From Termitomyces sp. T153 (taxonomy: Eukaryota > Basidiomycota > Agaricomycetes > Agaricales > Lyophyllaceae), in contig JACKQL020000006.1 in assembly GCA_018296165.2 (NCBI GenBank), positions 372,001 to 436,000 on the forward strand: a stretch of DNA of 64,000 nucleotides. The letters are read 5' to 3'. Positions within the stretch are counted from its first letter, which is position 1. The number at the start of each line of letters is the position of its first letter. A model generated the notes under the pieces. That model saw only the letters and a list, made by a program, of their open reading frames with translations. It was not told the origin of the DNA and did no database searches. Shown here in pieces: positions 58,857 through 64,000 of the stretch. The position numbers and the translations under genes are program-made.

Positions 58857-60856
58857 ATGGCAGGAGGTGCCGCTGTCGCGACTGGTGCCACTACTACGCC
58901 TTATAGTCACCTCCTTGATCCCAATAGGAAATGGTACAACAATAGGCGGTGTGTTCCTTCGGCGTAGTAACCCTCATTTTGTGCTTATTCTTTTTTGTGA
59001 TCCCTAGAATCATTGCCCTCAACGCATGGATCGTTTTGCTGTATGTTCCCCTTTTGTAATAGATTGAAATTTTGCTCACCTTGTTGCTCTCAGTCTCATC
59101 ACCTCTTCGACGAACGGTTATGACGGAAGTATGATGAACGGTCTCCAGAGTTTGGACCAGTGGAGTGAATACTTCCACAATCCTACTGGCGGAAAACTTG
59201 GTCTCCTTAACGCCATTCAAGTATGTTTCGTCTCCATCTCCATTTCTGAAACCCTCATTGTTCGACATGTGTCCAGAATATTGGTTCCCTCGCTGCTTAC
59301 CCTTTCGCCCCCTACTTATCTGATGGTGTTGGACGCCGCCCTACGATTCTCTTAGGTGCTGCTATCATGTGTATCGCCACGGTCATCCAGACTGCTTCTC
59401 AATCCGTCGGAATGTTTATCGGTGCTCGTTTCTTGATTGGTTTCGGTCTCACCTTTGCTGGTTCGTCTTGTGTGCATTTACTGTTTATTATGTGATTGCT
59501 GATTCTCTTGTCTCCTCAGCTAACGCGGCGCCCATGTTGGTCACTGAGCTTTCCTACCCTTCTTACCGTGCCCCTCTGACTTCGACCTACAACTCTCTAT
59601 GGTATTCCGGTGCTATCATGTAAGTTGCGAAAATTTTTTTACTGAGACAATCTTCCTTACTTAACTTCCTTTAGCGCCGCATGGACTACCTTCGGTACTT
59701 TCAAGATCCAGAGCACTTGGGCGTGGCGTGTTCCTTCCGCCTTACAAGCTCTTCCTTCTGTTATTCAGATCTGTTTGGTCTGGTTCTGTCCCGAGTCTCC
59801 TCGTTGGTTGATCTCTAAGGGCAAAGATGCCCAAGCTCTCAAGACCTTGGCCTATTACCATGCTGATGGCAATGAGTAAGAGTTCTTCAATTTTGTAATT
59901 CATGCATACTCACTGATACTAATCCATGTTTCTAGCCAAGATCCTCTTGTTCGTTACGAGTACGATGAGATCAAGGCTGCCCTCGATTTCGACCGTACTG
60001 TTGTTGCCAACGTCGGGTGGAAGGCTCTATTCTCCACCCCTGGTAATCGCAAGCGTATGACGATCATCATTGCCCTTGCTTTCTTCTCCCAATGGTCCGG
60101 CAATGGTCTCGTTTCCTACTACCTCAATAAGGTCTTTGATGGTATTGGGATCACTAACCCCACCACTCAGCTCCTCATCAACGGTATCCTCCAAATTTGG
60201 AACTTGGGCTGGGCTCTGTTCGCTTCCTTCATGGTCGATAGGGTTGGTCGTCGCGTCCTCTTTTTGACTTCGGGTATCGGCATGATTATCTTCTTCACTC
60301 TGCAAACTGCTTTGGCTGGCCACTTCCAGAACAGTGGTGATCCTGGATCTGCTCATGGTGTCATTGCCTTCATATTCCTCTACTACGCTGCTTACGAGTG
60401 AGTTTTCCGATGCAGTGCTTATTCGATGTCAACTCACTGTCTTTCCAGTCTTGCATTTACTCCTCTCATCGTCTCCTATACCCTTGAAATTCTCCCTTAT
60501 CACCTTCGTGCCAAGGGTTTCAACATCTTCAACTTCGCAATCTCGTTGTCTCTCATCTTCAATCAGTACACCAATCCCATCGCTCTCGACGCCATCAGGT
60601 GGAAGTACTATGTTGTATATTGCTGCTGGCTCGTCTTTGAGACTGTCTTCCTCTACTTCTGTAAGTTGAACTGCTCTTGTTGTGTTGATCTTGTGTTGAT
60701 CTTGTTACTTCAGTCGTTGTCGAGACCAAGAACCGCACTCTCGAGGAAACCGCCGCTCTCTTTGACGGTGAGGATGCAGTTGATACTATTGCCGGGAACC
60801 ACGCTGCTGGCGACAATGAAAAAGGCTCTGTTAATGAAGTATCCCTTGAAAAGTAA
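58857..60856 (+). CDS. Sugar/H+ symporter, MFS sugar-porter family (lactose/hexose transporter type)
   Basis: Nine exons (58857-58948, 59008-59040, 59094-59220, 59277-59460, 59520-59619, 59675-59875, 59936-60397, 60449-60660, 60714-60856) give 517 aa, all phases consistent. Sugar-porter marks: NGYDGSMMNGLQ in TM1, LSDGVGRRPTILLG in the TM2-3 loop, ELSYPSYRAPLTSTYNSLWYSG, WAWRVPSALQ, FCPESPRWLISKG at the end of TM6, SQWSGNGLVSYYL in TM7, MVDRVGRRVLFL in the TM8-9 loop, SYTLEILPYHLRAKG, and VVETKNRTLEET after TM12. The plasma-membrane protein should take up a sugar with protons. The substrate is not decided by sequence, though the overall pattern is close to fungal lactose-permease-like transporters. 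Short acidic C-terminal tail. Confidence 0.92.
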
Positions 60857-63096
60857 AGGGGGTCCATCGCTATACTATGACCTTTTTCCTTTTCCTTCTT
60901 TTGATGTTACCAAGAAATTTTAGTATATCGGCACGACATACCACAGTTGCTTCATGGATCCATAACTTACAGCTTAATATCCTTCATGAATGCTCTGGAG
61001 GAGCTTCCTTAGTGATCACGTCGAGAAGATACCATACGATCTGATGTCTCAATGATTTTGTCTACGTACTTGTATTTTTAGAATTCTAAGAGTTGAATTC
61101 CGTTTTATACCATTTTCTCACTCAGTGAAATTTCCAGTGAAGTTTGAAGATTGCAAATGGTGCATCTTTCACTCGTAGTGGTCAGCAGGCTGGACTTGAT
61201 GTACATCGCCAGACATAAACATATGTACTACCTCCATGAAAGGACACCGTTTCTCGCGGAGCACTTGCAGCCGAACGGCGGGCGAAGATAGGAAGGATGA
61301 ACAAGAAGTCAAGGCTCCATGTAAGTAGCCCCTGAGGTAGCTTGACCGGTTGGCCCGGTCGACCCCTACGTACTTATACTGTTTGAAAGGTCCCTATCGG
61401 AGAGGCCATGATCACGAATCGAGCCTGTCTGAAGTCGAGCAAAGGTAGACATGTAGATGGCATGCCTTGCCGTTGCCTACCAGGGTCAGGTCTACTTTTT
61501 CCTTTGCCTGGACCACTTTCAGGTCTTGACTCTTTATGTCAATATTTGTCACACCGAGTTTGGTCACAAAGCCGCTTTACCGAACAGTATTGTCGAGTTG
61601 AAATATATTTTATCTACTTGACACACCGGAGATGTGAGAATTTACAACAACGTGTTATATATATGATAACATATCTGACATGAGGAGAATGTTGTCGGGG
61701 GGGTTTTTTTCACCTAGATTTACCATCTCTTCGAGGCTTAAGCTTACAATCTCCAATTTTATGAAGACCAAGGAAGGTGACAAAGACTTCCATGTCTTTC
61801 CACTCAGTGTAATCGAGCAGCCCGGACAACAAAAGTACGGCTTATGACCAAGGTCAGTGTCGGATGCGCCGTGAATGCCAAGCAACATTCTGAACAAATT
61901 ACTTCTCGAGTAAGTTGCATGAAGTTTTTAATTTATTCAGAAAAGGAACCCCAGAAGTATCCGCAAGACTTGACAAGATTATTGTTCTGGACATGAACTA
62001 GAAGCAAAGAAATGGCAACTAACAAGGAAAACATAAGCTCTATTTGTTTTCCCTCCCATTGCTCTGGGTGGATTATGTGGGGATTCAATGAATAAAGTTG
62101 TGGATAATGAATCATTCACCAGGAAAACATAAAATCTGTCTGTTTTCCCTCCCATCGCTCTGAGTGAATTAAGTGGGGATGCAATCAGAGGGAAATAGTG
62201 GATGAGTGCGGACACTAGTGGAGTTCCTCGTGTCACTCGGTAAGAAATTTCATTCCAAGACTCCGAAGGGTAGTTCGAGAGGCAGTCGGTCCGACGAATC
62301 CATTGAGAATGTCATTAGATGTCATAAACTCTAAAAACTTCAATTCCTCCTATAGTTGGACGATGTTCTTCAAAATTTCAATGAAGTGACACAAACAGTG
62401 ATTGATCGTGAAAACAGAGTATGAACATATGCCTATAATGGGACAGACTGTGAGAAGTCTATACGGTGCACGACCAAACTATGTAGGATACGACGTAAGT
62501 GTGGTTGGCTCAGAGTTGTAATCAGATGAAGGCGGATGACGTGAATGAATAGGTAGATATGAAGGAAGCGCAAGACGGGTAGAATGTATGTAGTCGATAA
62601 ATGCCTTGGAGATAACAAGGAATGAGGAGCTCCAATGATAGACTTCTTCGTGAGCTGGCGCGTCTGGTTCGATGGAGATACATACATCGGACTGATTCAT
62701 CCGCCCGGGTCATTAGTATTTGCGACTCACAATCACGAGTATGGTGATATCAACTTGAAGATTATCATTGTCCACCCATCTCCTTAGTTTCCGCTTCACA
62801 CCAAAAGTATGGCACCAACACGACCCACACAACTATGTCTAACGACCCAAGAATCACGCTACAACGCCGAACGGCGCCATGCCTCACAACTGCAACACCA
62901 TCATACAGGATTAGCGAGACAAGAACCGCATCAAATAAGAAAGGAAAAATATAGGAAACCAACATCGAATAAGGACGGATAGGGCGAGGTGATATAAGTA
63001 GCAAACAAAACCAGGACGAAGGAGAGGAAAGGGATAGGAGCTAGATGACAACGACGCGTAAAAACGTACGTAGTCCCTCGCATGTCTAATCCTATT
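60857..63096. other. Intergenic, no supported gene
   Basis: 2.2 kb with short chance ORFs. Contains the 65-bp direct repeat at 62,025-62,185 and nothing else I can name. Confidence 0.5.
62025..62185 (+). repeat. 65-bp direct repeat with internal inverted arms
   Basis: Copies at 62,025-62,089 and 62,121-62,185, starting AGGAAAACATAA and ending GGGGAT-CAAT, differ at several bases. Each contains GGAAAACA ... TGTTTTCC as inverted arms about 10 nt apart. Confidence 0.85.

Positions 63097-64000
<904 letters not shown>

Overview
The window looks like part of a filamentous basidiomycete (Agaricomycetes) genome. The coding genes are cut by many short GT-AG introns of about 45-70 nt. The gene content is typical of mushrooms: a DUF7729-like GPI protein, a fungal 7-TM family, DHH1, ATG11, a sugar/H+ symporter and PP1. 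The mobile DNA consists of a chromovirus-type Ty3/gypsy element and a Helitron. No bacterial or organellar signals were seen.

Layout. 1-1.43 kb: decayed S53 sedolisin peptidase, running off the left edge. 1.6-4.03 kb: three small minus-strand genes (succinate dehydrogenase assembly factor 2, then two small single-TM proteins). 4.03-9.33 kb: no gene I can support. 9.34-10.94 kb: type II membrane glycosyltransferase of O-fucosyltransferase type. 11.19-11.52 kb: small single-TM protein. 13.3-14.0 kb: possible decayed F-box/LRR gene. 15.17-16.70 kb: DXD-type glycosyltransferase (minus). 17.26-18.88 kb: DHH1 DEAD-box helicase (minus). 18.9-22.8 kb: no supported gene. 22.8-24.0 kb: DUF7729-like cell-surface protein. 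24.86-26.17 kb: 7-TM protein (minus).

About 26.9-51.8 kb is a CpG-depleted nest of transposons. A Ty3/gypsy chromovirus on the minus strand (33,496-51,510) has 214-215 bp LTRs and a 5-bp target duplication, CAAGC. It sits inside an ORF of an older element. Its 5' LTR is itself split by a 7,044-bp Helitron (44,409-51,452) that inserted precisely between A and T. Nearly every CpG in the block has become TpG or CpA. The coding regions are broken, and at least five stops are TGA codons where the family usually has arginine (CGA). A roughly 100-bp islet at the Helitron 3' end keeps its CpGs.

The euchromatic gene set resumes at once after the nest: ATG11 (51,998-56,841), a 517-aa nine-exon sugar transporter (58,857-60,856), and the 3' part of a type 1 protein phosphatase catalytic subunit (63,097 to the right edge, minus). 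The genes are housekeeping or secretory functions with no shared pathway. The main interest is the nested, mutated transposon block next to ATG11, and the unusual modules inside both elements.
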